From the NCBI GenBank assembly GCA_022564535.1, contig JADFLD010000114.1:1-6780 (forward strand): DNA of 6,780 nt. Reading direction: 5' to 3'. Under the pieces are notes generated by a model, which was not told where the DNA came from, did not search any database, and saw only the letters and a program-made list of their open reading frames with translations. Position 1 is the first letter of the stretch. The number at the start of each line of letters is the position of its first letter. Origin of the DNA: Gemmatimonadota bacterium. Its GTDB lineage: Bacteria > Gemmatimonadota > Gemmatimonadetes > Longimicrobiales > UBA6960. Shown here piece after piece: positions 1 through 5,242 of the stretch. The position numbers and the translations under genes were made by a program.

Positions 1-210
1 TTAATCTCGGCCGGGCCCTTCGAGAGCACCACGACCCCCGGCAAATATGTCTCCCTGTCCTTCTGGCGCGACCAGGCGGCGGTCGCGGCGTGGCGTGATC
101 AAGCCGAGCACGGCCTCGCCCAGGCGCGCGGCAAGTCCGAAATCTTCGCCGATTTCCGCATCCGCGTGGCCTCGGTCCTGCGCGACTACAGCCTGGCCGA
201 CCGGCGCTGA
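1..210 (+). CDS. Antibiotic biosynthesis monooxygenase (ABM) domain protein, C-terminal fragment
   Basis: Frame 1 is open from the left edge to a TGA at 208-210, giving the last 69 residues of a protein whose start lies outside the window. It reads GKYVSLSFWRDQAAVAAWR, then a helix-rich stretch (AEHGLAQARGKSEIF) and FADFRIRVASVLRDY. This order, a strand ending in SxSFW followed by xxAVxAWRxxxEH and then a Tyr/Phe-rich terminal strand, is the hallmark of the second half of the small dimeric ferredoxin-like ABM fold, whose members act as cofactor-light oxygenases or haem-degrading enzymes. Substrate cannot be told. It converges tail to tail with the SDR remnant, nine bases separating the two stop codons. 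The fragment itself looks undamaged; it is partial only because the window starts inside it. Confidence 0.72.
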   Translation, partial: LISAGPFESTTTPGKYVSLSFWRDQAAVAAWRDQAEHGLAQARGKSEIFADFRIRVASVLRDYSLADRR

Positions 211-219
211 GCCAGCAGC

Positions 220-456
220 TTACCGCCCGGCGCTGCTGCCACCGTCGATGGCCAGGGCGGTCCCGGAGACGAAGCGCGCCTCGTGTGAGGCCAGAAAGAC
301 GGCGGTGTCCCCTATTTCCGTGGGGTCTATCCACGTGCGCATGGAAATATAGCTCAACAGATTGGCTTCGGTCTCTTCGACGTTCTGCCCCTTTTGCCGC
401 GCCATTGCCTTGACCAGATTTCTTCCGCGGGGATTGTCGATGGCACCCGGCGCAAT
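220..456 (-). pseudogene. Short-chain dehydrogenase/reductase (SDR), C-terminal remnant
   Basis: About 78 residues before a TAA at 220-222 match the end of classical SDR oxidoreductases: IAPGAIDNPRGR (the strand and substrate loop after the catalytic helix), a mobile-lid region, SMRTWIDPTEIGDTAVFLAS (the R-x-x-x-P-x-E-I-A-x-x-V-x-F-L-A-S signature), then ARFVSGTALAIDGG near the C-terminus. The Rossmann TGxxxGxG motif and the YxxxK catalytic pair, which should be encoded upstream (above 456), are absent. Reading further upstream in frame gives sequence unlike any SDR until a TGA at 559-561, and there is no ATG before 405. Homology stops abruptly at IAPGAI, where a cytochrome c N-terminus begins in another frame. 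The piece is therefore a 5'-truncated, non-functional remnant, or one half of an assembly chimera. Confidence 0.75.
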
Positions 457-586
457 TTTCCTGGACCATTTCCTGGCCCGCTCCCGGGGGCATTTGGACC
501 GGTTGGCCTCGCTGGGCTTGGGTCGGGGCCGGTAGACCCAAGAAGAAAATTGCCACCATCAAGACTGAAAACACTCTCTTCCGCAT
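440..586 (-). pseudogene. Secreted c-type cytochrome, N-terminal fragment ending at CxxCH
   Basis: An ATG at 586 is preceded by a good ribosome site (AGGGGAG on the minus strand, four bases before the ATG). It opens 49 coherent residues: a signal peptide MRKRVFSVLMVAIFFLGL followed by PAPTQA, an AxA-like cleavage site, then a short Pro/Gln-rich linker and QEMVQENCAGCH, a class I cytochrome haem-attachment motif (Cys45, Cys48, His49). Such proteins carry electrons in the periplasm. Immediately after the His the reading frame becomes Arg/Lys/Gln-rich and meaningless, ending at a TAG at 311-313, while SDR sequence starts in a neighbouring frame. The distal haem ligand and the rest of the fold are missing, so this cannot make a working cytochrome. 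The N-terminal identification is firm because signal peptide, ribosome site and CxxCH agree. Confidence 0.75.
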
Positions 587-819
587 GGTTCTCCCCTCGA
601 GCACAGAAATCGTCGGTGACGCCGGAAAGAGAAGTCGCACCCACTCACGGGACTCATCGTAGAACGCTGGTCCAACTTTTCCGACGCTGCCCCACCTCGG
701 ACATATAGCGTGGCACTTCCCTCCCAGCTACCGATGAGACAGGTTCATGGCCGCGTCCTCGATGTGTGGCGGCAGGTGTTGTGACACATGGGCCGATGAT
801 CCCGGTTTTCTGCCCTTGT
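587..819. other. Intergenic stretch with no recognisable gene
   Basis: This lies between the stop of the Fe-S scaffold/ABC chimera and the cytochrome start, both on the minus strand. Open frames here show no family signature and poor codon bias. Apart from the cytochrome ribosome site at its left end (591-597) I see no terminator with a T-run and no convincing promoter. The ABC-type permease gene expected after a metal-transport ATPase is absent. Confidence 0.4.
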
Positions 820-1275
820 TCATTGTTCGGAGGCTTCATGCTCCTTCAAGAAAAACTCGACGCCGTGGGCGCCGTACAGCTCCTCAAGGACCTCTGCGGT
901 AAATGTGGTCTCAGGCGGCCCGAAGTCGCAGACGTGGTGGTTCAGGCAGAGCACCTCGTCGAAGCGTTGGGCCAGGTTGGTGAGGTCGTGGGTCGCGATC
1001 AACACGCCCAGGCCACGTTCGCCCATCTCCCGGGCCAGCATGGACGCCGCAGCCTGGATGATGGAACACCCCTCGGACTGGGCACTCGCCACCGAGACTC
1101 TACCGGCGGCGTCAAGTTTAATCTGCAGGGTGACCTCATCACCGCAGAAGGGGTTGAACTCGTGAGCCTCGATGTCGGGGGAACCGACGGGATGGCGGTT
1201 CCGGGGATTACGGTAATGGTCCATGATGGATTCACCGTAGAGGCCATTCAACGGCATGTCAGGAGATTGAGACAT
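820..1275 (-). CDS. Chimera: SufU/IscU-like Fe-S scaffold N-terminus fused to metal ABC transporter ATPase C-terminus
   Basis: Counting from the ATG at 1275 (an alternative ATG is at 1290), about 85 residues match the SufU/IscU-type scaffold: LYGESIMDHYRNPRN, then NPFCGDEV (ligand Cys plus the conserved Asp) and SEGCSIIQAAASML (second Cys). The family's third cysteine and C-terminal helix are missing. Near 1005-1030 the protein passes in frame into the end of an ABC ATPase of the ZnuC/MntB type: LGVLIATHDL (post-Walker B strand and H-loop His), RFDEVLCLNHH, FGPPETTFTAEVLEELYG, and a His/Glu-rich tail. Walker A, Q-loop, signature and Walker B are absent. The open frame is intact, so a protein could be made, but neither half is complete and no known protein combines them; loss of function is likely. 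It lies 35 bases after the preceding minus-strand stop. Each half is recognised with confidence; the fusion may be genomic or an assembly artefact. Confidence 0.7.
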   Translation of the reverse strand: MSQSPDMPLNGLYGESIMDHYRNPRNRHPVGSPDIEAHEFNPFCGDEVTLQIKLDAAGRVSVASAQSEGCSIIQAAASMLAREMGERGLGVLIATHDLTNLAQRFDEVLCLNHHVCDFGPPETTFTAEVLEELYGAHGVEFFLKEHEASEQ

Positions 1276-1310
1276 AATGTTAAGTATCAATTTAATGGAT
1301 TCTGGTGGGT

Positions 1311-1490
1311 CTAGGGACGTTCCGCCAGTGTTTGAACAAACTCCCTGACTTGCTCCAGGCTATCTTCCACCATTTCCCTCTGCATCCAATTCTCGTAAAA
1401 GTTGCTGTGTAGCGCGCTGGCGGAATTAAACAAGACGTTGATGCTCCGGTCATCCGTTTCCTGGGCCAGACGGTTGACCACCTGGTACAG
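1311..1490 (-). pseudogene. Small helical protein, C-terminal fragment (function unknown)
   Basis: The last 59 residues before a TAG at 1311-1313 form one coherent, helix-rich stretch: LYQVVNRLAQETDD, SINVLFNSASALHSNFYENW, then MVEDSLEQVREFVQTLAE. The ASALHSNFYENW pattern recalls small helical HEPN/PaREP1-like proteins, but I hold this only as a resemblance. Upstream in the same frame the sequence turns into an Arg/Gly/Gln-rich shadow of another frame, so the true N-terminus is missing. It ends shortly before the Fe-S scaffold chimera and shares its strand. Alternative: the same gene as the fragment at 1490-1786, separated by a frameshift. Confidence 0.45.
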
Positions 1491-1786
1491 GTCACGATGA
1501 CCGCGCTGCCGCCACCGGCGTTGCTGATCGTCACCTGCCGCAACTCGTTCGGCCCGGCAGCCGACACCTCCGGACCGATCTTCAACGTGAAGGCCAGATT
1601 GTTCTGTAATGCCCCCATGGGTAGGAAGGACGACGTGAACGTCGACCCCGACGATTTCAGCCCTGTATCGAAGAACCCGAGCGTCACGCCCGCGGTGATC
1701 AGCTTGGCGTTGATCGCCTCCTGGACGTCGTCGACGAGAAGTGCGGCCGGTAACGAGCGGGCGGTAGCCCTGGCCGGACGGGTCTG
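1490..1786 (-). pseudogene. Unidentified beta-rich protein fragment, both ends missing
   Basis: A minus-strand frame distinct from that of the 1311-1490 fragment is open from a TGA at 1787-1789. It shows strong G/C preference at third positions and sensible protein composition: VDDVQEAINAKLITAGVTLG, GALQNNLAFTLKIGPEV, PNELRQVTISNAGGGSAVIV. The alternating hydrophobic pattern suggests beta structure. After about 1490 the frame decays to Trp/Arg-rich nonsense just as the helical fragment becomes coherent in the neighbouring frame. There is no plausible start with a ribosome site; GTG at 1687 lies inside coherent sequence. The plus-strand frame opposite is longer but has a composition typical of an antisense shadow. 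I do not recognise the family. Confidence 0.4.
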
Positions 1787-1790
1787 TCAC

Positions 1791-1999
1791 ATCATCCTAC
1801 GGCAGCGCATCGATCCTGCCCCTCTGAACGGACTGCCACGCGAACCGGCTCAGCACGAGTACCCTGTCGTGTGTCCCATGCCACACTACCACCTACCCCG
1901 CTTCCTCCCCTCGATAAGGCGGTTGTGGCACGTAGCCCTACCAGACGGCCAAGGCGGGGCAGAGGTTGCTGGTGCCGTACCGTCCGCGACCACAGGACC
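1791..1999. other. Intergenic boundary between the fragment patchwork and the intact gene block
   Basis: About 200 bases downstream of the DUF4015 stop codon. Neither strand holds a coherent reading frame. I see no tRNA, no insertion-sequence end and no T-tailed hairpin. The minus-strand fragment on its left has lost its 5' end, so a further join may lie close to 1790. Confidence 0.4.
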
Positions 2000-2989
2000 C
2001 TAAAACACCCCCGACGGATAAACGCTCTCAGAGTTCCAGAATAGCCACTCCTCGAGGCCGGCGTCCTCGACAGCGCGGATCTGATCTCGCATCTGCTGGG
2101 GACCGTACGCGGTGCTACCCAGCGTGAAAGCCTGTAGCCAGGGGCGAAGGGTGGCGATGGCACTCTCGGTCCGGCGCAAGCGCACGACCGCGCTGTCCAT
2201 CGCAGCGCGCACTACGAGGTACGGCTCCGCGTCAGGATTCGACAGGCCAAAGCTCCCGGTCCCGAACAGTGCGGGATAGACCATGGGGAGGAGCACGTCC
2301 GTAACACGGACCAGCTGATCCCAGTCCTGCCCGATGTCGGAGTCTCCGGTCTCGAAGATGACGCGACCGAAGACGTCGGCCGTGATGGGAGCTTCGAAGT
2401 CAGCGAGCTCACGCTGCGAAGTGGTGATGAAGTCCTGGATCGCGTCCCCAGCGGAGCGCCCTCTCTGGGCAGGGAAGACCATCGTAGCGCGGGCGGAATC
2501 GACTACATCCGGGAAGCGGACGTAGTCCCACTGCACTTCGGCGAACCCGGCGGTCAGCGCTTCGCGAGCGAGCGCGATGTTGTACGCCCAAACACCCGGG
2601 TCGTACGGATCGACCCAGGGCCGCTTGTTCTCGGGGTCCAGCCAGATTTCGCCCTCCGTGGTGCGGATCGCCCACTCTGGCTTCGCCTCTGCCAGGACGG
2701 GGTCGCGAAAGCAAACGATGCGCGCAATCGGATAGATTCCGTGGTCGCGCAGGGTGCGTAGCAAGGCTGGGAGGTCGCCGATGTAGGTCCGTTCGGCGCC
2801 CACCTGTCGGGCGAGCGGGACCCCGCTGGCGTAGCTGACCTCGCCACGCTCCTTCACGTCGATGACGAAGGTATTCACGGCCGAGTTGTCGGCGAGGTCG
2901 AGCAGACTCGAGAGGTGGCTGGGCGAGCCCGCGGCGCGAGCCGTCACGTAGATTCCTCGGACCACTGCCGGTCGAGCGACGTGGCCCAC
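2000..2989 (-). CDS. Putative glycoside hydrolase, DUF4015-type TIM barrel
   Basis: A 329-residue frame (nominal GTG at 2989, TAG at 2000-2002) contains the motif series of the DUF4015 putative glycosyl hydrolase domain. Counting from that GTG: RGIYVTA (11-17, first barrel strand), FVIDVKERGEVSYAS (41-55), YPIARIVCFRDPVLAEAKP (86-104), WVDPYDPGVWAYN (125-137), EVQWDYVRFPD (151-161, corresponding to the family's conserved DEIQFDYIRFP strand), ADVFG (204-208), LLPMVYPALF (233-242), RPWLQAF (282-288) and EEWLFWN (313-319) at the last strand. The domain appears complete. It is expected to act on an exported or cell-surface polysaccharide, though the substrate is unknown. The GTG is probably not the real start: a lipoprotein signal peptide sits just upstream one frame away, pointing to a frameshift near 2999-3001. 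If the shift is a sequencing error, the gene encodes an intact lipoprotein starting at 3083 or 3059. Confidence 0.82.
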   Translation of the reverse strand: MGHVARPAVVRGIYVTARAAGSPSHLSSLLDLADNSAVNTFVIDVKERGEVSYASGVPLARQVGAERTYIGDLPALLRTLRDHGIYPIARIVCFRDPVLAEAKPEWAIRTTEGEIWLDPENKRPWVDPYDPGVWAYNIALAREALTAGFAEVQWDYVRFPDVVDSARATMVFPAQRGRSAGDAIQDFITTSQRELADFEAPITADVFGRVIFETGDSDIGQDWDQLVRVTDVLLPMVYPALFGTGSFGLSNPDAEPYLVVRAAMDSAVVRLRRTESAIATLRPWLQAFTLGSTAYGPQQMRDQIRAVEDAGLEEWLFWNSESVYPSGVF

Positions 2990-2990
2990 C

Positions 2991-3083
2991 TCTGAATCGG
3001 GAGTCGAACTCCGTGGGGGACCTCGTACACGCCGTCAAGACTAGGACGGCCGCGGTCATCGTGGACAAGCTCGTGCGCGACAT
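2991..3083 (-). other. Lipoprotein signal peptide out of frame with the DUF4015 domain
   Basis: From ATG 3083 (or ATG 3059) the minus strand reads MSRTSLSTMTAAVLVLTAC followed by TRSPTEFDSRF: a short positive N-region, a hydrophobic core and an L-T-A-C lipobox. This frame then runs on as Arg/Pro/Gly-rich shadow across the hydrolase domain, while the hydrolase frame has a TGA at 3035-3037 just upstream of its domain. Deleting one G of the GGG at 2999-3001 joins the frames as TEFDSDSEVGHVARPAVVRG, a natural lipoprotein linker into the first barrel strand. It is thus best read as the 5' end of the hydrolase gene. Neither ATG has a strong Shine-Dalgarno sequence. Confidence 0.65.
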
Positions 3084-3452
3084 CTGGATAAAGCGTAACC
3101 CCCGGGCATACTTGAGCGCGCTCGGAATCAGCGGGCGTGACCCGAACGCACGAGACGTGGGTTCATCAGAGGTTCGCGTGGCGTCCATACGCCAAACATG
3201 TGACGGCCGCCATCAGAGTGCGAGCAGATTTCCCCTTGGGTGGGAGGAGCGAGCGGACGACCGGACCTTCGCACACGCCTCGTTCATGGGAGTTGGCTCG
3301 GTGAACCTCGCCTCCCTCCGCGAGCTTGTGGCGACTCCTTCCCACCACCATGACGTCATGGTCGTCCTCGATCCGGTTGAACTTCGCGATCATCAGGCCG
3401 CCGGTTTTGGCCTTGACCCGAGAACGTTACCGGGAGGTGACAGCATGAGGTT
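3084..3452. other. 369-base stretch without a confident gene
   Basis: This lies between the 5' end of the hydrolase gene and the stop of the small lipoprotein, both on the minus strand. The best candidate is a minus frame starting ATG at 3393 (MIAKFNRIEDDHDVMVVGRS) and ending at TGA 3166-3168. Its first 30 or so codons have strongly G/C-biased third positions, but the bias fades, no ribosome site precedes it and I recognise no family. A plus-strand frame across the same DNA looks like its shadow. The stretch also contains the 16-base palindrome at 3347-3362. It may hold a decayed gene; I do not call a CDS. Confidence 0.35.
3347..3362. repeat. 16-base perfect palindrome, possible operator
   Basis: ACCATGACGTCATGGT is identical to its reverse complement and has a TGACGTCA core. 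Beyond it, one mismatch on each side is followed by two more complementary base pairs. A perfect 16-base palindrome is expected roughly once in ten windows of this size, so it is suggestive only. It is about 265 bases upstream of the hydrolase signal peptide and about 90 bases past the 3' end of the small lipoprotein gene, an odd place for an operator, and it overlaps the weak open frame mentioned for this stretch. Confidence 0.4.
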
Positions 3453-3878
3453 CTAGCGGCGGAAGCTCATCCGACCCGCGATGGGGCCGCCGCAGTCGGT
3501 GACCGTCACCGGCCCTTCGACGGTTCCGCCGCCGCGCTCGACGGTCAGAATCCCCTCGATGCGTCCGTCGCACCCGTCGGGATCGCTGTAGGTGATCGTG
3601 ATGCGGAGCAGCGACCCCGAGATCACACCCTCGACGCGTCCGTCGATCGTGAGCGGAGCCACCACCCTGAACCCGCCCCGGACCCTACCGCCGCTCCTCG
3701 TTCGCAGCTGAAGCGTTGCGTCGAAGAGCTGGTCGTCGATCGCGAACCGCCCGGAGTACGACCCTCCGACGTTGAAGGCGTAACCGGGATCGCCCGGCCC
3801 TGGTGTTCCGGCGCAGGAAGCCAGGGCGAGGAGCGTCAGAAGGTGAGGGAGGACGATGGAGACTCGGTGACGATTCAT
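3453..3878 (-). CDS. Small beta-rich lipoprotein of unknown function
   Basis: A 141-residue protein starting at ATG 3878, chosen over a GTG at 3923 because the signal peptide begins exactly there. It starts MNRHRVSIVL, continues through a Leu/Ala-rich core and reaches an L-A-S-C lipobox with Cys22, predicting a lipid-anchored envelope protein. The mature part has a short Gly/Pro linker (CAGTPGPGDPG) and then alternating polar/hydrophobic strands rich in glycine: GGSYSGRFAIDDQLFDATLQ, GRVRGGFRVVAPLTIDGRVE, and a final TVTDCGGPIAGRMSF. Cys103 and Cys129 could form a disulfide. The repeated strand-Gly-turn-strand pattern suggests a small beta-barrel or sandwich. I do not know a named family. It is divergent from the serine protease, with 95 bases between start codons; no clear Shine-Dalgarno sequence is visible. 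Confidence 0.75.
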   Translation of the reverse strand: MNRHRVSIVLPHLLTLLALASCAGTPGPGDPGYAFNVGGSYSGRFAIDDQLFDATLQLRTRSGGRVRGGFRVVAPLTIDGRVEGVISGSLLRITITYSDPDGCDGRIEGILTVERGGGTVEGPVTVTDCGGPIAGRMSFRR

Positions 3879-3962
3879 TACGGCTACTCTGGACGACGAC
3901 GGTTGCGCACCGGAGGAGGCCACACTCCACGCTCCGAGGAACCCTACGACGGGGTTCTCTCG

Positions 3963-3968
3963 TATAAT
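3963..3968 (+). promoter_or_regulatory. Consensus -10 box placed for leaderless transcription of the serine protease
   Basis: TATAAT matches the sigma-70-type -10 consensus in all six positions. Only five bases (acact) separate it from the ATG at 3974, so a start site six or seven bases past the box falls on the ATG itself and the mRNA would have no leader. No ribosome site exists, consistent with this. The -35 region (around 3940-3945) is poor. The element GTATAATAC is nearly palindromic, so the complementary TATTAT could also serve the divergent lipoprotein gene. Confidence 0.6.
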
Positions 3969-3973
3969 ACACT

Positions 3974-5002
3974 ATGCAGATGCGTCGCCTTCTCCGCTCC
4001 CGTGTGGCACTCGTTGCCGCTCTCTTCGCCGACGTCTTGTTGTACGCCGGTTCGCATGGCCCCTTCGACTACTCGGACGCCTCCTTCGAGGCAGCCCTGT
4101 CTCTCCAGGCGCAGGTCACCGATGCCTGGCTCTCGAGGAAGGGCGTGGTCGGCACCGCGATCGGGGTAGACGGGTCGGGGCACGCGGTCCTCAAGGTGTA
4201 TCTGACGGCGCCCGATATCGTCACGTTCCCTCACTTCGTCGGGGGCGTACAGGTGGTTCCGGAAGTGACGGGTCGCTTCATGGCGCTCCCCGTGGGTGCC
4301 GACGCCGACGCGGTCGATCCGACTATGAGCTTTCCGCGCCCGGTACCAATCGGTGTGAGTACAGGCCACGGCGACGTGACCGCGGGCACGATCGGGGCCC
4401 GTGTGACGGACGGAGACCGGATCTTCGCCCTTAGCAACAATCACATCTTCGCCGCGAACAACGGTGGGAGGACCGGAGACAATCTGCTTCAGCCTGGCGT
4501 GGTCGACGGAGGTCGGGATCCTGACGACGTGATCGGGACTCTCTACGACTTCGAGCCGTTACGGTTTTGCCGGGCGATGCTCTGCGAGACGAATCACATC
4601 GACGCGGCGATCGCTCTCACCACCAAGGAAGACGTCTCCTCGGAGACGCCGGAGGGCGGGTACGGCAGCCCGCGCACGTCGACGCAGGAGGCCGTGCTCG
4701 GCATGAAGGTGCAGAAGTATGGTCGCACCACGGGCTACACGGTCGGCGAGGTCACAGGTCTCAATGCGACCATCGACGTGGGGTACGCGACAGGGACGGC
4801 TCGCTTCGAGGACCAGATCGTGATTTCGGGTAGCGGCTTCAGTGCCGGGGGTGACTCCGGGTCACTCATCGTCTCCAAGGGGGTGCTCCTGGGCGATCGA
4901 CGTCCGGTCGGGCTTCTCTTCGCCGGCACGGCCACGACGACTCTGGCCAACCCGATCGACCTCGTTCTTGACCGCTTCAAGATCCGCATCGACGGTAACT
5001 GA
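3974..5002 (+). CDS. Exported or membrane-anchored trypsin-fold serine protease with N-terminal accessory domain
   Basis: A 342-residue protein. An Arg-rich start (residues 4-10) and a hydrophobic stretch VALVAALFADVLLYAG (11-26) suggest a signal peptide or anchor, although Asp20 interrupts it. Residues 54-105 (KGVVGTAIG, LKVYL, FVGGVQVVPEVTGRFMAL) form a small accessory domain repeated as the next gene. The catalytic part has a complete triad of the chymotrypsin fold: His157 in ALSNNHIFA, Asp210 in NHIDAAIA and Ser295 in SAGGDSGSL. The motifs KYGRTTGYTVGEV (248-260) and the triad context resemble the bacterial relatives of the plant protease NAL1. Cys199 and Cys204 may pair. ATG 3980 is an alternative start, but the -10 box position favours 3974. 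It is probably cotranscribed with the downstream 69-residue gene. The protease identity is firm; its substrate is unknown. Confidence 0.85.
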   Translation: MQMRRLLRSRVALVAALFADVLLYAGSHGPFDYSDASFEAALSLQAQVTDAWLSRKGVVGTAIGVDGSGHAVLKVYLTAPDIVTFPHFVGGVQVVPEVTGRFMALPVGADADAVDPTMSFPRPVPIGVSTGHGDVTAGTIGARVTDGDRIFALSNNHIFAANNGGRTGDNLLQPGVVDGGRDPDDVIGTLYDFEPLRFCRAMLCETNHIDAAIALTTKEDVSSETPEGGYGSPRTSTQEAVLGMKVQKYGRTTGYTVGEVTGLNATIDVGYATGTARFEDQIVISGSGFSAGGDSGSLIVSKGVLLGDRRPVGLLFAGTATTTLANPIDLVLDRFKIRIDGN

Positions 5003-5005
5003 AAC

Positions 5006-5215
5006 GTGTCTAGCGACCTCAAGGCGGCGCACAAGGAGCTCACGCGCAAGGTGATGGGACGGGACGGGATCTCCGGTACTGCGATCGGCCAGAAAGGCGG
5101 AAAGCCCTGCCTGAAGGTCTACGTGAGCGACTCCAAGGCAGGACTTTCCGTGCCGAGCAAGGTCGGCGGCATTCCGGTCGTGGTGGAGAAGACCGGAGGA
5201 TTTCGTCGGCTGTAG
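5006..5215 (+). CDS. 69-residue stand-alone paralogue of the protease N-terminal domain
   Basis: GTG start three bases after the protease TGA, without a strong Shine-Dalgarno sequence, so it is probably translated by coupling. After a charged helix (SSDLKAAHKELTRKVMGRD) come GISGTAIGQKGGKPCLKVYV and SKVGGIPVVVEKTGGFRRL. These align with protease residues 54-105: G-x-x-GTAIG, G-x-x-x-LKVY, P-x-x-VGG-x-x-VV-x-E-x-TG-x-F-x-x-L, with a little over 20 identities in about 54 positions by eye. The pattern implies one small alpha/beta domain. Unlike the protease it has no signal peptide or membrane segment. In the protease the domain sits like a propeptide, so a role as inhibitor, folding helper or partner is possible, but this is inference. 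An AUG start is not available in frame before the conserved core except Met17. Confidence 0.75.
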   Translation: MSSDLKAAHKELTRKVMGRDGISGTAIGQKGGKPCLKVYVSDSKAGLSVPSKVGGIPVVVEKTGGFRRL

Positions 5216-5223
5216 TCGCGCCG

Positions 5224-5241
5224 GCGCGCGGAAGCGCGCGC
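5224..5241. terminator. GC hairpin between convergent genes, possible bidirectional terminator
   Basis: GCGCGCG, a four-base loop GAAG, then CGCGCGC give a perfect 7-bp stem; the alternative register is a 6-bp stem with a GGAA tetraloop. It lies between the stop of the 69-residue gene (5215) and the stop of the DUF4399 gene (5243-5245), the right place for a shared terminator. Neither strand has a T-run after it, so intrinsic termination would be weak. Confidence 0.4.
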
Positions 5242-5242
5242 G

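Noticed and set aside
213..238. CAGCAGC ... GCTGCTG inverted repeat at the ABM/SDR convergent ends, considered as a terminator
   Set aside because: The 12-base loop, lack of a T-run and overlap with SDR codons make it weak, and short GC-rich repeats are common in this sequence.
654..839. 61-codon minus-strand frame after the chimeric Fe-S/ABC gene, considered as a permease remnant
   Set aside because: No hydrophobic segments, no ribosome site and no family pattern; it overlaps the end of the chimeric gene.
1497..2003. Long plus-strand open frame of 168 codons opposite the unknown minus-strand fragments
   Set aside because: Third-position bias and protein composition favour the minus strand, and the plus product is Pro/Arg/Ser-rich with no motif, typical of an antisense shadow in GC-rich DNA. 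It also runs through the non-coding 1791-1999 stretch.
2409..3188. 259-codon minus-strand open frame across the hydrolase gene
   Set aside because: Only its signal-peptide part (about 3000-3083) is meaningful. The rest is Arg/Gly-rich shadow of the DUF4015 frame.
3966..3991. Search for a matching -35 box for the protease promoter and its divergent partner
   Set aside because: No hexamer near TTGACA at 16-18 base spacing on either strand, so only the -10 element is reported.
3944..4444. 166-codon minus-strand open frame opposite the protease
   Set aside because: It mirrors protease codons, is rich in Arg/His/Glu and lacks any start signal; the plus-strand protease has a complete catalytic triad.
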